In this document: positions 1 to 8,858 of the stretch, piece after piece
Position numbering within the stretch: the first letter of the stretch is position 1
Layout: every line of letters starts with the position of its first letter
NCBI GenBank assembly: GCA_900756925.1
Contig: CAAELX010000044.1
Location: 1 to 64,000, forward strand
Direction of reading: 5' to 3'
Source of the DNA: an uncultured Roseburia sp.
GTDB taxonomy: Bacteria > Bacillota > Clostridia > Lachnospirales > Lachnospiraceae
Length of the DNA stretch: 64,000 nucleotides
Notes under the pieces: model-generated
The model's database searches: none
Told to the model about the DNA's origin: nothing
The model's input: the letters and a program-made list of their open reading frames with translations, nothing else
Position numbers and translations under genes: made by a program

Positions 1-646
1 AGAAGTAGTTCATCATGGAGAACATACCCTTCTTCATCTCTCCGCCGTACCATGTATTTACGATAACCTGCTCACGGCTTGTAATATTGAACATTACAGC
101 TGTTTCAGAGTTTAATCCTAATTCTTTGTAGTTCTCAACTTTTGCTTTGGAAGCATTGTAAACAACAAAGTCAGGCTCGAAGTCTTTTAATTCTTCTTCT
201 GTTGGTTTGATGAACATATTTGTTACAAAGTGAGCCTGCCAAGCAACCTCAACGATGAAACGGATAGCCATACGTGTGTCTTTATTGGCGCCGCAGAATG
301 CATCAACAACAAAAAGTTTCTTATTGGAAAGTTCTTTGATTGCTAATTCTTTTACAGATTTCCAAGCTTCCTGTGTAGCTGGATGGTTATCATTCTTATA
401 CTCGTCAGATGTCCACCAAACAGTGTCTTTGGAGTTCTCATCCATAACGATGTATTTGTCTTTTGGGGAACGTCCTGTGTAAATACCAGTCATAACGTCC
501 ACTGCGCCAAGTTCGCTGACCTGACCTTTTTCGTAACCTTCAAGTTCCGGTTTGGTCTCTTCTTCGAATAATAATTCATAAGAAGGGTTGTAAACAACTT
601 CTGTTGTTCCGGTAATGCCATACTTGCTTAAATCAATCTGTGCCAT
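1..646 (-). CDS. pckA: Phosphoenolpyruvate carboxykinase (ATP), 3' part cut by window edge
   Basis: The reverse strand encodes about 215 N-terminal residues of ATP-dependent PEP carboxykinase, which interconverts oxaloacetate + ATP with PEP + CO2 + ADP in the cytoplasm. The visible part starts [13 protein letters not shown] and carries the family segments [12 protein letters not shown] and [17 protein letters not shown], and continues to [18 protein letters not shown] at the window edge. The kinase loop and metal-binding residues lie outside the window. The start at 646 is supported by an AAAGAGGT ribosome site 5-12 nt upstream. In anaerobic gut Clostridia this enzyme often runs in the carboxylating direction, giving oxaloacetate and ATP; that direction is inferred, not shown. 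No frameshift is seen. Confidence 0.95.
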   Translation of the reverse strand, partial: MAQIDLSKYGITGTTEVVYNPSYELLFEEETKPELEGYEKGQVSELGAVDVMTGIYTGRSPKDKYIVMDENSKDTVWWTSDEYKNDNHPATQEAWKSVKELAIKELSNKKLFVVDAFCGANKDTRMAIRFIVEVAWQAHFVTNMFIKPTEEELKDFEPDFVVYNASKAKVENYKELGLNSETAVMFNITSREQVIVNTWYGGEMKKGMFSMMNYF

Positions 647-853
647 TTTAATTACCTCTTTCCTTTCGCTGTGTGTAATATAGTAACAATCTGCGGGGGC
701 AGACTGTACAATATCTCAAGAAGAAGTGTGATGTCCGATACATCCCAACTTTTCCTATCTTAATTATACATATCTGACTTATAAAATCAATAAAAAAATT
801 GTTAAAAATTTAGCAAAAGAAAGGGGCTCTACAATAGAAAATGCACAGAAAAA

Positions 854-1045
854 TCAGTCCAGACTGTCGATCTTCTGCCGGATCCGCCGGATCGTCTCCT
901 CGCGTTCCTCCGGGGACATATGACTTAAGGCATCCCGGGTCTGACCGATACAGTCGAACGAGAACGGATGCTCCAGGAGATAGCGGGTCTCCCAGTATGC
1001 ATTTTTCAGATAACGGAATAACTTTTTGAAAAACGGATTTAACAT
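854..1045 (-). CDS. Small uncharacterised protein, 63 aa
   Basis: I do not recognise this protein. It is a 63-residue, soluble, charged sequence (starts MLNPFFKKLFRYLKNAYWET, ends in an acidic/basic helix with EEREETIRRIRQKID) with no membrane segment or signal peptide. A ribosome site TAGGTGG lies about 10 nt before the ATG on the reverse strand. It stands 200 nt upstream of pckA in the same orientation, but the long gap and a small hairpin near 690-710 argue against a tight operon. The overlapping forward-strand frame has no ribosome site and is taken to be a shadow. Confidence 0.55.
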   Translation of the reverse strand: MLNPFFKKLFRYLKNAYWETRYLLEHPFSFDCIGQTRDALSHMSPEEREETIRRIRQKIDSLD

Positions 1046-1286
1046 AATCTAATACCACCTAATTAAACTACAAAAGAAATTAACTACGGTTATAGACTAA
1101 TGCTTCTAGGTACGAATTGCAAGCATTTTTTGTGATTTTTTCTTAGTTTGTAAGAATTGCACTATAGAGAATTCGCTTTTAAAAGACAATACACAAATAA
1201 ATTGTAATATATTACCAATATTACACGTAGGAAATAACTGGAAATTGCGTAAAATGTTTGAAAGAAATTTTGAGGAGACATTTTAC

Positions 1287-1634
1287 ATGAGAGGAAAGCT
1301 GAAGGAATTGAGGGAGAGCAGGCATCTGACGCAGACCGGGATGGGTGCGCGGATCGGCGTGACACAACAGAACATCAGCAGATATGAGAGGGATGTGTCG
1401 ACGATGCCTGTGGAAATACTGTTAGAGACCGCGGATTATTTTAATGTGACAACAGATTACCTGTTAGGAAGGTCTGAGATGAAGCGGAACTTGGAAGGAC
1501 AGGTGCAGGTTAATAAGGAAATTGATGAATATTTTGACCTGGTGGAGATGTACCGGGATCTTGATGCGAGGGATCGGGAGATTGTGCTGTCGACGATCAC
1601 TGCGATGATTAAGACGAAGGCGAAGAAGGAATGA
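1287..1634 (+). CDS. XRE-family helix-turn-helix regulator, 115 aa
   Basis: This is a small cytoplasmic DNA-binding regulator. An XRE/Cro-type HTH covers roughly residues 3-58 (LKELRESRHLTQTGMGARIG, then TQQNISRYERD and the usual DYLLGRSE end of such domains), followed by a short acidic C-terminal helix of about 45 residues with no recognisable sensor. The start at 1287 (MRGKLKELR) is chosen over an in-frame ATG at 1245 because GAGGAG lies about 9 nt upstream and homologous HTH domains begin there. It is the last intact gene before the rpiB-like remnant and the accessory glycan block, so it may belong either to the core chromosome or to that block. The target is unknown. Confidence 0.85.
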   Translation: MRGKLKELRESRHLTQTGMGARIGVTQQNISRYERDVSTMPVEILLETADYFNVTTDYLLGRSEMKRNLEGQVQVNKEIDEYFDLVEMYRDLDARDREIVLSTITAMIKTKAKKE

Positions 1635-1649
1635 AAGCAGGAAAACAAA

Positions 1650-1817
1650 GATGCGAAACAAGACACTTATTTTTGTGGAACAGGCATGGGAATCCATGTT
1701 GCTGCCAGCAAGTGTCCAGGAGTTCATGCCGGAGTAGTTGAAAGCGTTCTTGCAGCGCTTAGAGCTATCATAGGAAATAGGCAGAAAAAATATCATAAAA
1801 TAATAAATAAAAAGTAA
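1650..1817 (+). pseudogene. Remnant of an RpiB/LacAB-type sugar-phosphate isomerase
   Basis: An open frame of 55 codons with no start codon reads CGTGMGIHVAASKCPGVHAG followed by VVESVLAALRAI. This matches the phosphate-binding/active-site segment of the RpiB/LacA/LacB isomerase family (typical pattern CGTGxGxxxAANKxPGxRA). The normal upstream half of about 60 residues and the downstream part are missing, and the last 15 codons are lysine/asparagine-rich, unlike the family. It begins 15 nt after the XRE gene and ends 13 nt before the hairpin repeat at 1831, so it looks like the left junction scar of the inserted glycan block. It is not expected to be functional. Confidence 0.6.
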
Positions 1818-1830
1818 CATAAATATCATC

Positions 1831-1871
1831 ATGCAAACATTCGTAATATTTGAATGTTTGCATTTTTTATA
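1831..1871 (+). repeat. Hairpin repeat copy 1 (terminator-like)
   Basis: A perfect 12-bp inverted repeat, ATGCAAACATTC (1831-1842) and GAATGTTTGCAT (1852-1863), with a 9-nt loop is followed by TTTTTATAT. This has the form of an intrinsic terminator. The same hairpin, differing only in the loop, occurs at 8773, so the two copies form direct repeats of about 41 bp around the rhamnosidase-symporter-GH43-AraC cassette. Confidence 0.9.
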
Positions 1872-1953
1872 TTCTGACATAAAGAAAAATAATAAGTGGA
1901 TTTTACCGAGGCGTATAGAAAACGTAAATTGAAACAGTAAAACAGGAGGTCTT

Positions 1954-4743
1954 ATGTTAGCGTTAAAAGATTTAAGAATTGATTATTTAAAAAATCCTTT
2001 GGGAATTGATGTGAGGAAGCCAAAGTTTTCGTGGAAGCTTATCTCAGATCAAAATGATGTGATGCAAAAGAATTATAGGATTACTGTCAGTAAGGGGGAA
2101 GCTATCGTTTGGGATACAGGTGTGATGAAATCCGATACCTCGCTTTATGTAAGATACGCTGGAGAAGAATTATCTCCGAAGACAAGATACGAGGTAAAGG
2201 TTTTCATAGAGAGTAATAAGGGTGAAAAGGCGGAAGCTTCCTGTTTTTTTGAAACAGGACTTTTAAGCTATGACAACATGAATGCCCAGTGGATTACGCA
2301 TGGTTTTGAGGATAAGCTAGAGGCACCTGCCGTATTTAAAAAGACTTTTTCCCTAAAGACAAATGTCAAAAAGGCAAGAGTATATGCTTCGGCTTTGGGC
2401 ATTTATGAATTCAGGGTAAACAAAATGGATGGAAGCGATGTGCATTTTGCTCCGGGATGGACCAGCTATCAGGAAAATCTGCAGTATCAAACCTACGATA
2501 TCACCAATTTGTTAAAGAACGAAAATGAAATTGAATTTACGGTGGCAAACGGATGGTATAAGGGCATATTGGGATTTTTCAATCAGGGAAATCATTACGG
2601 AAATAGAACTGCCCTTATAGCACAGATAGAGATTACATATGAGGATGGAGAGGTTGAAACGGTATGCACGGATGAAAGCTGGATCTCTACCACTGGTGAA
2701 ATCAGATACAGCGAGCTTTACCACGGTGAGACAATTGATAAATCAATGGATTCTTTCAAAGAAAAGCCGGCGGTGATCCTGGATTATACAAAGGAAGTAT
2801 TAAAAGGTCAGGTGGATGAGCCGGTCAGAATCACCGAGCGCATTTCGGGACAGAAACTTATTATTACGCCAAATAAAGAGGTGGTAATAGACTTCGGACA
2901 GAATGTGACGGGCGTGGTGGAATTTAAAACAAAGCAGCAAAAGGGTACAAAAATTGTAGTCCGCCACGCAGAGGTGCTGGATAAGAACGGCAATTTTTAT
3001 ACAGTAAATCTGCGTACCGCAAAATGTACGGACACATTTATCTGTTCGGGAGAAGAGGACATCTTTAGACCTAAGTTTACTTATCACGGTTTTCGATATA
3101 TCGCAGTAGAGGGGCTCGGAGAAAATATAAATCCATCAGATTTTACAGCATGTGTAATCCATACAGACCTTGAAAAGACTGCCGAGTTCAAATGCAGTGA
3201 CGAAAGGGTAAATCGCCTTATGCAAAATGTGGACTGGGGACTTAGGGATAATTTTTTGGATATTCCTACAGACTGTCCTCAAAGAGACGAAAGACTTGGC
3301 TACACAGGAGATGGACAGATATTTTTGCCTACTGCGGCAACCATAAGATTTGTTCCAAAATTTTTTGAAAAATGGCTGGTTGATCTGCGTTACGAACAGA
3401 AGAGAGGAAACGGTGGAGTTCCAACTACCGTACCAAACATTTTGGGAGAGGGCGGAGGAATTGCCATATGGCATGATGCTGCCACAATCTTTCCATGGAC
3501 GCTTTATGAGAACTATGGAGATGAGGAATTTTTAGAGCAGCAGTTTGACAGCATGAAGGATTGTGTAGATTATTACACCAACAATATGTGTGACGAGATG
3601 GGTCTTGTAAAGAAGGGACAGCAGTTGGGAGACTGGGTTTCAATGGATGTACCGAGAGGACCTATGACTACGTATCTGCCTGAGGTTTGGAATCTGGAGC
3701 TTGTGGAAAAGATAGGAGCCACGGACCCTTATTTTATTGCAAATATTTATTATTTTAAATCTGCAGAGCTTACAGCAAAGGCAGCAAAGATCTTGGGAAA
3801 GACGGAGGATGCAGTAAAGTATGAAAAGCTTTCCGGCGAGTTAAAACAGAAGATCAGAGATGAATATATTACTAAAACAGGCAGAGTTTTAAGCTCTACA
3901 CAGACGGCAAATGCGCTGGCTATCGCTTTTGGTATTGCTTCAGATGATGAGGTACCTAAGATGTCAAAGGAACTGGTGGATAAGATTAATCTTCACAAGG
4001 GACATTTGACCACAGGGTTTGCGGGAACTCCTTATCTGTGTCCGGTTCTTTCAAAGACGGGACATCATGATGTGGCAGGTTCGGTTTTCTTAAAGGACGA
4101 CTGCCCTTCGTGGCTTTACCATGTAAAGATGGGAGCAACAACCATGTGGGAGCTGTGGGATGGCGTAAATCCGGACGGCAGTTTTAACCGATATGAAATG
4201 AACTCCTTTAATCATTACAGCTACGGCTCTATAGGTAGCTGGGTATATCACAATTTGTTGGGAATCAACTACGCGAAACCCGGATATAAAGAGTCCGTCA
4301 TTGCGCCTCGCTTTATCAAGGGTATACCTGAGATGGGAGGATATATAGATACTGTCTACGGAGTAATCTCCGTAAAGGGAAGTGCTCTGGATGGCAAATA
4401 CTGTTTTGATATAGAGATTCCTGCAAATACTACGGCGAAGGTTTTACTGCCGGAACAGGAAGAGAAGCAGTTAGGCTCTGGTAAATACCATTTTGAATAT
4501 GCTACAGAATGTTCTTTTGTAAAGGAACGCTATGACATGGAAAGCAAATTCGGAGAGCTTTTAGACAATCCAACAGGCATGGGATTGCTTCATCAATATG
4601 CGAAAGAGCTGATGGACAATGAACTGTTTTTGATGTTTGCTAAGGAACACACGATTACAGAGGTTATGACCATGCTTCCGGAAGAGGTTAAGCCTCTTAT
4701 TGATATGGTTATTGTGCAGTGCAACGCAAACCCGGAGGACTAG
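1954..4743 (+). CDS. GH78 alpha-L-rhamnosidase, cytoplasmic, 929 aa
   Basis: The enzyme hydrolyses terminal alpha-L-rhamnose from glycosides. It has the usual order: an N-terminal Fn3-like domain (about 1-105), the beta-sandwich Bac_rhamnosid_N region (about 110-290), a linker (about 295-400) and the (alpha/alpha)6 catalytic barrel (about 405-790), ending in a beta-sandwich. The catalytic signature DCPQRDERLGYTGD begins at D440, and acidic residues in it are candidates for the general acid/base pair. There is no signal peptide, so it acts on imported glycosides. After residue ~855 there is a tail of about 70 residues (MESKFGELLDNPTG onward, rich in Leu/Met/Glu) that GH78 enzymes normally lack. 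The start has AGGAGG 4 nt upstream. It is the first gene of the cassette with a GPH symporter and GH43. Confidence 0.93.
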   Translation: MLALKDLRIDYLKNPLGIDVRKPKFSWKLISDQNDVMQKNYRITVSKGEAIVWDTGVMKSDTSLYVRYAGEELSPKTRYEVKVFIESNKGEKAEASCFFETGLLSYDNMNAQWITHGFEDKLEAPAVFKKTFSLKTNVKKARVYASALGIYEFRVNKMDGSDVHFAPGWTSYQENLQYQTYDITNLLKNENEIEFTVANGWYKGILGFFNQGNHYGNRTALIAQIEITYEDGEVETVCTDESWISTTGEIRYSELYHGETIDKSMDSFKEKPAVILDYTKEVLKGQVDEPVRITERISGQKLIITPNKEVVIDFGQNVTGVVEFKTKQQKGTKIVVRHAEVLDKNGNFYTVNLRTAKCTDTFICSGEEDIFRPKFTYHGFRYIAVEGLGENINPSDFTACVIHTDLEKTAEFKCSDERVNRLMQNVDWGLRDNFLDIPTDCPQRDERLGYTGDGQIFLPTAATIRFVPKFFEKWLVDLRYEQKRGNGGVPTTVPNILGEGGGIAIWHDAATIFPWTLYENYGDEEFLEQQFDSMKDCVDYYTNNMCDEMGLVKKGQQLGDWVSMDVPRGPMTTYLPEVWNLELVEKIGATDPYFIANIYYFKSAELTAKAAKILGKTEDAVKYEKLSGELKQKIRDEYITKTGRVLSSTQTANALAIAFGIASDDEVPKMSKELVDKINLHKGHLTTGFAGTPYLCPVLSKTGHHDVAGSVFLKDDCPSWLYHVKMGATTMWELWDGVNPDGSFNRYEMNSFNHYSYGSIGSWVYHNLLGINYAKPGYKESVIAPRFIKGIPEMGGYIDTVYGVISVKGSALDGKYCFDIEIPANTTAKVLLPEQEEKQLGSGKYHFEYATECSFVKERYDMESKFGELLDNPTGMGLLHQYAKELMDNELFLMFAKEHTITEVMTMLPEEVKPLIDMVIVQCNANPED

Positions 4744-4876
4744 TGTAACGATTAGGCTTGGACAAGTTTTTTATTTGAGTAAATTGAGTGATAAATAAGA
4801 AACATAAGTGTTAGAGACCATAAAGAAGGTGGGTTATAATTTGCCTGCATTTCTTATGAACGAGGAGGAAAATAAG

Positions 4877-6202
4877 ATGGAAACAAGCAATAAAATTGGA
4901 ATTGCAAAATTCTGGGGCTGGCAGGCAAGAGCCGTCTCAATGGGAAGTATGACAATTGTGCTGGGATATCTGACAATCTTTTGCACGGACACTTTGATGC
5001 TGCCGGCAGCATTGGTGGGTACGCTGCTTTTGGTATCAAAGATTTTTGACGGCGTGACCGACCTTATTGCCGGGTATATTATTGAAAATACTAAGACACG
5101 TTGGGGAAAGGCCAGACCCTATGAGTTCTTTATTATCGCATTGTGGCTTGTAACATGGGCACTGTTCTCCTGCCCGGAAGGCTGGTCAACGGTCGTAAAG
5201 TGTGTATGGGTGTTTGTAATGTATACACTGGTAAATTCAATCTTTGCCACATTTTTGATTTCAAATCAGACACCGTATATGTTAAGAGCATTTGATACTC
5301 AGGAAAAAATCGTAAAGGTAAATTCTTACGGTGGGATTGTTGTTACGATAGGCTGTGCGGTGGTTTCAATGCTTTTTCCACAGTTGATGGCGACTATGGC
5401 TACATCTTCTGCAGGCTGGTCAAAATTGGTTGGAATATTTGCTCTCCCACTTGCAGTACTTGGAATACTTAGATTTTTAACCGTGAAGGAGACCGTTCAG
5501 CTTGAAGATGATGCTGAGGAAAGTAAGGTTTCTTTTTCAGATATATTTGAACTGCTAAAGACAAATAAGCACATATATATCGTGGTAGGTATTTCGTTCT
5601 TTTATAACTTTGTATTAAATATAAATGCCTATACATATTATTTTAAATATATTGGCGGCGGTATAGATAGATATACGGTTCTTGCCGCACTTTCAATGCC
5701 ACTGCTTATAGTGATGTTTATTTTTCCCGTACTTATGCAAAAAGGTATTACTATAAGACAGATCATAATGTTCGGTGCCTGCTGTGGTGCTGTGGGTTGG
5801 GCTATGAACTTTTTTGCAGGAGACAATATGGCGATACTTATCATAGCAGGAGTACTTTATTCCTTTGCCGGACTTCCTATTGCTTATCTTTCAGGTCTTT
5901 TGATACTTGATTGTGCAGAATATAATGTCCTTATCGGAAAGAAGAGAATGGAAACCACAATAGCTGCTGTAAGCTCTGTTGGAACAAAGATTGGCGCGGG
6001 ACTTGGCATTGCAACCCTTGGCCTTATGCTTTCTGTCTTTGGCTACGACGGTGCGGCTGCAACACAGACAGATAGCACAATTTTCGGAATCAGACTTATA
6101 TTCAGTTTGATCCCGGCGGCAGTCTATGTGATAATTGCCATTCTTGCAAAGATTTATTCACTTGATGGAGTTCTTACAAAGCTTAGAGCCGAAAAGGCAT
6201 AA
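4877..6202 (+). CDS. GPH-family glycoside/cation symporter, 441 aa
   Basis: This is a 12-helix membrane transporter of the glycoside-pentoside-hexuronide:cation symporter family in the major facilitator superfamily. The family signature after helix 2 is clear (SKIFDGVTDLIAGY followed by TRWGKARPYE), and the sequence keeps a long hydrophobic pattern to the end. The start at 4877 (METSNKIGIAKFWG) is preferred over an ATG at 4808 because GAGGAGG stands about 9 nt before it. It lies 133 nt after the rhamnosidase and 99 nt before the GH43 gene, so the transporter most likely brings in the rhamnose- or pentose-containing glycoside that those two enzymes cut. The exact substrate cannot be read from sequence. 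Confidence 0.92.
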   Translation: METSNKIGIAKFWGWQARAVSMGSMTIVLGYLTIFCTDTLMLPAALVGTLLLVSKIFDGVTDLIAGYIIENTKTRWGKARPYEFFIIALWLVTWALFSCPEGWSTVVKCVWVFVMYTLVNSIFATFLISNQTPYMLRAFDTQEKIVKVNSYGGIVVTIGCAVVSMLFPQLMATMATSSAGWSKLVGIFALPLAVLGILRFLTVKETVQLEDDAEESKVSFSDIFELLKTNKHIYIVVGISFFYNFVLNINAYTYYFKYIGGGIDRYTVLAALSMPLLIVMFIFPVLMQKGITIRQIIMFGACCGAVGWAMNFFAGDNMAILIIAGVLYSFAGLPIAYLSGLLILDCAEYNVLIGKKRMETTIAAVSSVGTKIGAGLGIATLGLMLSVFGYDGAAATQTDSTIFGIRLIFSLIPAAVYVIIAILAKIYSLDGVLTKLRAEKA

Positions 6203-6301
6203 AGCCAGGCAGCTGCTATATACTTTTCAAAGTCCATGCCGACAAAAGCAGCATGGCACAAAATCAGAGGAGAAAAAGATTGATGTTTTCGGAGGTGACA
6301 A

Positions 6302-7786
6302 ATGAAAAAACAGATATTTAATCCGTATTTACCGTCTTATGAATATGTTCCGGACGGGGAGCCGCATGTGTTTTTGGATGAAGACGGCAGCAAAAGATTG
6401 TATGTGTTCGGCAGTCATGACGGTTTTGGTGACGATGAGTTTTGCTTAAATGATTATGTATGCTGGTCTGCGCCTGTTGATGATTTAAGCGATTGGAGAT
6501 ACGAAGGGGTAATATACAAAAAGACACAGGACAAAGACAATGCCTCCGGCAAGTCTCATATGAATGCGCCAGATGTATGCAGGGGACTTGATGGCAGATA
6601 TTATCTTTATTACCAGCTGCATGACAAGATGTACACTTCTGTGGCAGTGGCGGAAAGACCGGCGGGACCTTATGAATATTACGGTGTGGTACATCACAAA
6701 AACGGAAAAAAATACTGCAGTAAAAAAGGAGACTCCTACAATTTCGATCCGGGTATGCTTGTTGATGACGGACATGTATATATGTACACTGGGTTTGCAC
6801 CAAATGCAGAGTTTCCGTGGATATTTCGGTTTTTTATGAAATTCGGTGGAGCAAGCTTTAAGGGAGGCTGTTGTGTGGAGCTCGAGCCTGACATGATTAC
6901 GGTAAAGAGCGATACCTATCAATTGATTCCAGGAGAGAAAGAGGCTGCGGGAACAAGCTTTGAAGGACACGGATTTTTTGAAGCTTCAAGTCCGAGAAAG
7001 ATAAACGAAAAATATTATCTGATATATTCTTCTTCTTTAAGTCATGAACTTTGTTATGCGACAAGTGACTCACCCGTCGGAGGATTTGAATATGGTGGAA
7101 CCATTATAAGTATTGGTGACGTAGGACTTTCCGGCATTACCACAAAGGAACAGGCGAGAAATTATACCGGAAATACCCACGGTGGTTTAGTCGAGATAAA
7201 TGGACAGTGGTATATTTTTTACCATCGTCAGACAAACTTGAAAAAATGTAACAGACAGGGCTGTGCAGAAAAGATATTTTTCAAAGAGGACGGAAGCATT
7301 CCCCAGGTAGAAATCACATCCTGCGGATTAAATGACGGTCCACTTATGGGTGTTGGTAAATATGAAGCCCGTGTAGCATGTAATCTGTTTGACAATGAGG
7401 ACAGCTTCTCATACGACGCATATATGGATAAGAATATAAGCACACATCCATATTTTACCCAGACAGGAGAGGACAGGGAATATGACGGAGATCAGTATAT
7501 CGCAAATATGCGCGATGGTGCAGTGGCAGGATTTAAATATTTTGATTTCAAAGAATATCATCCCGCAAATATTACCGTGGAGATGAAAGGCAAGGCAAAA
7601 GGGAAGTTTATAGTGGCATTGGACGAATCCTTAAGTAAGGTTGCTGCGGAAATACCGGTGGAAATTGACTCGAAAGACTATATGAGCATCAGAGCAGAGA
7701 TTTCATTGCCTGATGAGGTTTGCCCGTTATTTTTTAAATTCACGGGTGATGGCGCAGTGGACTTTTTCAGCTTTGAACTTTTGTAG
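6302..7786 (+). CDS. GH43 family glycosidase (arabinosidase/xylosidase type), 494 aa
   Basis: A five-bladed beta-propeller glycosidase of family 43 is predicted. The conserved acids are visible: D18 in YVPDGEPHVF (general base), D91 in APDV (pKa modulator) and E227 in FEASSPRK (general acid), all in normal spacing. The last ~130 residues form a beta-sandwich-like appendage (carbohydrate-binding module-like). No signal peptide is present, so it acts in the cytoplasm on imported oligosaccharides. GGAGGTGA precedes the ATG. With the neighbouring rhamnosidase it would trim arabinose, xylose or galactose side groups from a rhamnose-containing glycan; the exact sugar is not determined. No defect is seen. 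Confidence 0.9.
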   Translation: MKKQIFNPYLPSYEYVPDGEPHVFLDEDGSKRLYVFGSHDGFGDDEFCLNDYVCWSAPVDDLSDWRYEGVIYKKTQDKDNASGKSHMNAPDVCRGLDGRYYLYYQLHDKMYTSVAVAERPAGPYEYYGVVHHKNGKKYCSKKGDSYNFDPGMLVDDGHVYMYTGFAPNAEFPWIFRFFMKFGGASFKGGCCVELEPDMITVKSDTYQLIPGEKEAAGTSFEGHGFFEASSPRKINEKYYLIYSSSLSHELCYATSDSPVGGFEYGGTIISIGDVGLSGITTKEQARNYTGNTHGGLVEINGQWYIFYHRQTNLKKCNRQGCAEKIFFKEDGSIPQVEITSCGLNDGPLMGVGKYEARVACNLFDNEDSFSYDAYMDKNISTHPYFTQTGEDREYDGDQYIANMRDGAVAGFKYFDFKEYHPANITVEMKGKAKGKFIVALDESLSKVAAEIPVEIDSKDYMSIRAEISLPDEVCPLFFKFTGDGAVDFFSFELL

Positions 7787-7800
7787 ATATGCCTCACGTG

Positions 7801-7881
7801 TTGGTAACATTGGTGATAAAAAAGAAACATTAGTATTGTATAAGATACATTTTGGTGCTACAATTAATATTGGTAACATTG
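7801..7881 (+). promoter_or_regulatory. Paired direct repeat TTGGTAACATTG upstream of the AraC gene
   Basis: The 12-mer TTGGTAACATTG occurs at 7801-7812 and 7870-7881, followed in both cases by a similar AT-rich run. The pair sits in the 165-nt gap before the AraC gene. Direct repeats of this size are typical binding half-sites for AraC proteins, so autoregulation is a reasonable guess. No clear -35/-10 pair was placed. Confidence 0.45.
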
Positions 7882-7951
7882 ATTATATGTAAGCGGTTGG
7901 TACAGAGGTGGCTCTGTTTGCAACCTGCAGCATTTGTTACAAGGAGTGCCT

Positions 7952-8788
7952 ATGGATTTTAATTATTTGCAAAAGTTGTACAGCAGCAGTAAGTATCATT
8001 GGGATTCAGAGGAGGATTTGGAGATTTACAAGCTGGAAGCCTCTGAATATGATAAGACTCATGACAGCATGCTCTATGAAAACAAGCTTCGGCAGATCGT
8101 CATAAGTGGTGATGTAGAGGAAATGAAGGCTTTTATGACAGAGGAAGGGGATCTTGACAGAGAGAATGCTCTCGGTGAGCTGGCAGTCAGTGAGAAAAAG
8201 AAAACAGAGTATCTGATTGTTTCATTGATAGTGATTATTTCAAGGGCTGCCGTAGAGGGAGGAATGCTCAGAGAGGAAGCCTACGCTCTTTCCGATGTGT
8301 ATATGAGAAAGCTTGAGCATGCCAACACTATAGAAGAAATGCTGGTTATCGGCGGCAAGGCACAGTTGGATTTTACCCAAAAAGTAAGCCAGGCAAAAGA
8401 GGAACGCAGCAGGCTGATTTATATAGAAGAATGCAAGGATTATGTGGCTAAGAATTTAAGAAAGCCCTTTAAGGTGGGGGATATTGCACCGGCAATCGGT
8501 GTCAATCGCAGTTATCTGGCACGGAAGTTCTCAGAACTTGAGGGGGTTACCATTCAGCAGTATATTATGCAAGAGAGATGCAGGCATGCGGCAAATCTGC
8601 TAAAATACACCAATTATCCCATATCAATTATCTCGGAGTATTTTTGCTTTTCGTCACAGAGTCATTTCGGCAAGCAGTTTAAGATGCTTTTTGATATGAC
8701 GCCCAATGAATACAGAAGCAGATACAAGACGATTGAGACATATTCGGCAAATGAAACAACATTTGTAATAGGATGCAAACATTCATAG
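7952..8788 (+). CDS. AraC-family transcriptional regulator, 278 aa
   Basis: The C-terminal ~100 residues (about 165-265) hold the two AraC helix-turn-helix units: FKVGDIAPAIGVNRSYLARK and the second with PISIISEYFCFSSQSHFGKQ, ending in the usual FKMLFDMTPNEYR. The N-terminal ~150 residues are mostly helical and do not look like the arabinose-type cupin, a form common in Lachnospiraceae glycan loci. The start at 7952 (MDFNYLQ) has AAGGAG 5 nt upstream; an in-frame ATG at 7934 lacks one. It most likely controls the surrounding rhamnosidase/GH43/GH3 genes. Its last codons (GCKHS-stop) lie inside the hairpin repeat at 8773, so the gene's end was made or moved by that repeat. Confidence 0.92.
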   Translation: MDFNYLQKLYSSSKYHWDSEEDLEIYKLEASEYDKTHDSMLYENKLRQIVISGDVEEMKAFMTEEGDLDRENALGELAVSEKKKTEYLIVSLIVIISRAAVEGGMLREEAYALSDVYMRKLEHANTIEEMLVIGGKAQLDFTQKVSQAKEERSRLIYIEECKDYVAKNLRKPFKVGDIAPAIGVNRSYLARKFSELEGVTIQQYIMQERCRHAANLLKYTNYPISIISEYFCFSSQSHFGKQFKMLFDMTPNEYRSRYKTIETYSANETTFVIGCKHS

Positions 8789-8813
8789 TATTTGAATGTT
8801 TGCATTTTTTATA
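8773..8813 (+). repeat. Hairpin repeat copy 2 (terminator of the AraC gene)
   Basis: The 12-bp arms ATGCAAACATTC (8773-8784) and GAATGTTTGCAT (8794-8805) are identical to those at 1831, and the trailing T-run and ATAT are shared as well; only the loop differs. It overlaps the last codons of the AraC gene and would terminate its transcript. Recombination between the two copies would remove the 6.9-kb cassette between them. Confidence 0.9.
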
Positions 8814-8858
8814 TCATATCAATATCGAAAGAATAAGCGAAAAATTGGAGGATAAAAA

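Noticed and set aside
1099..1128. ATGCTT/AAGCAT hairpin with T-run upstream of the XRE gene as a terminator
   Set aside because: The stem is only 6 bp with a 15-nt loop, too weak to call.
4808..4876. Upstream ATG for the GPH symporter
   Set aside because: The added 23 residues are atypical, and GAGGAGG stands directly before the METSNK start at 4877.
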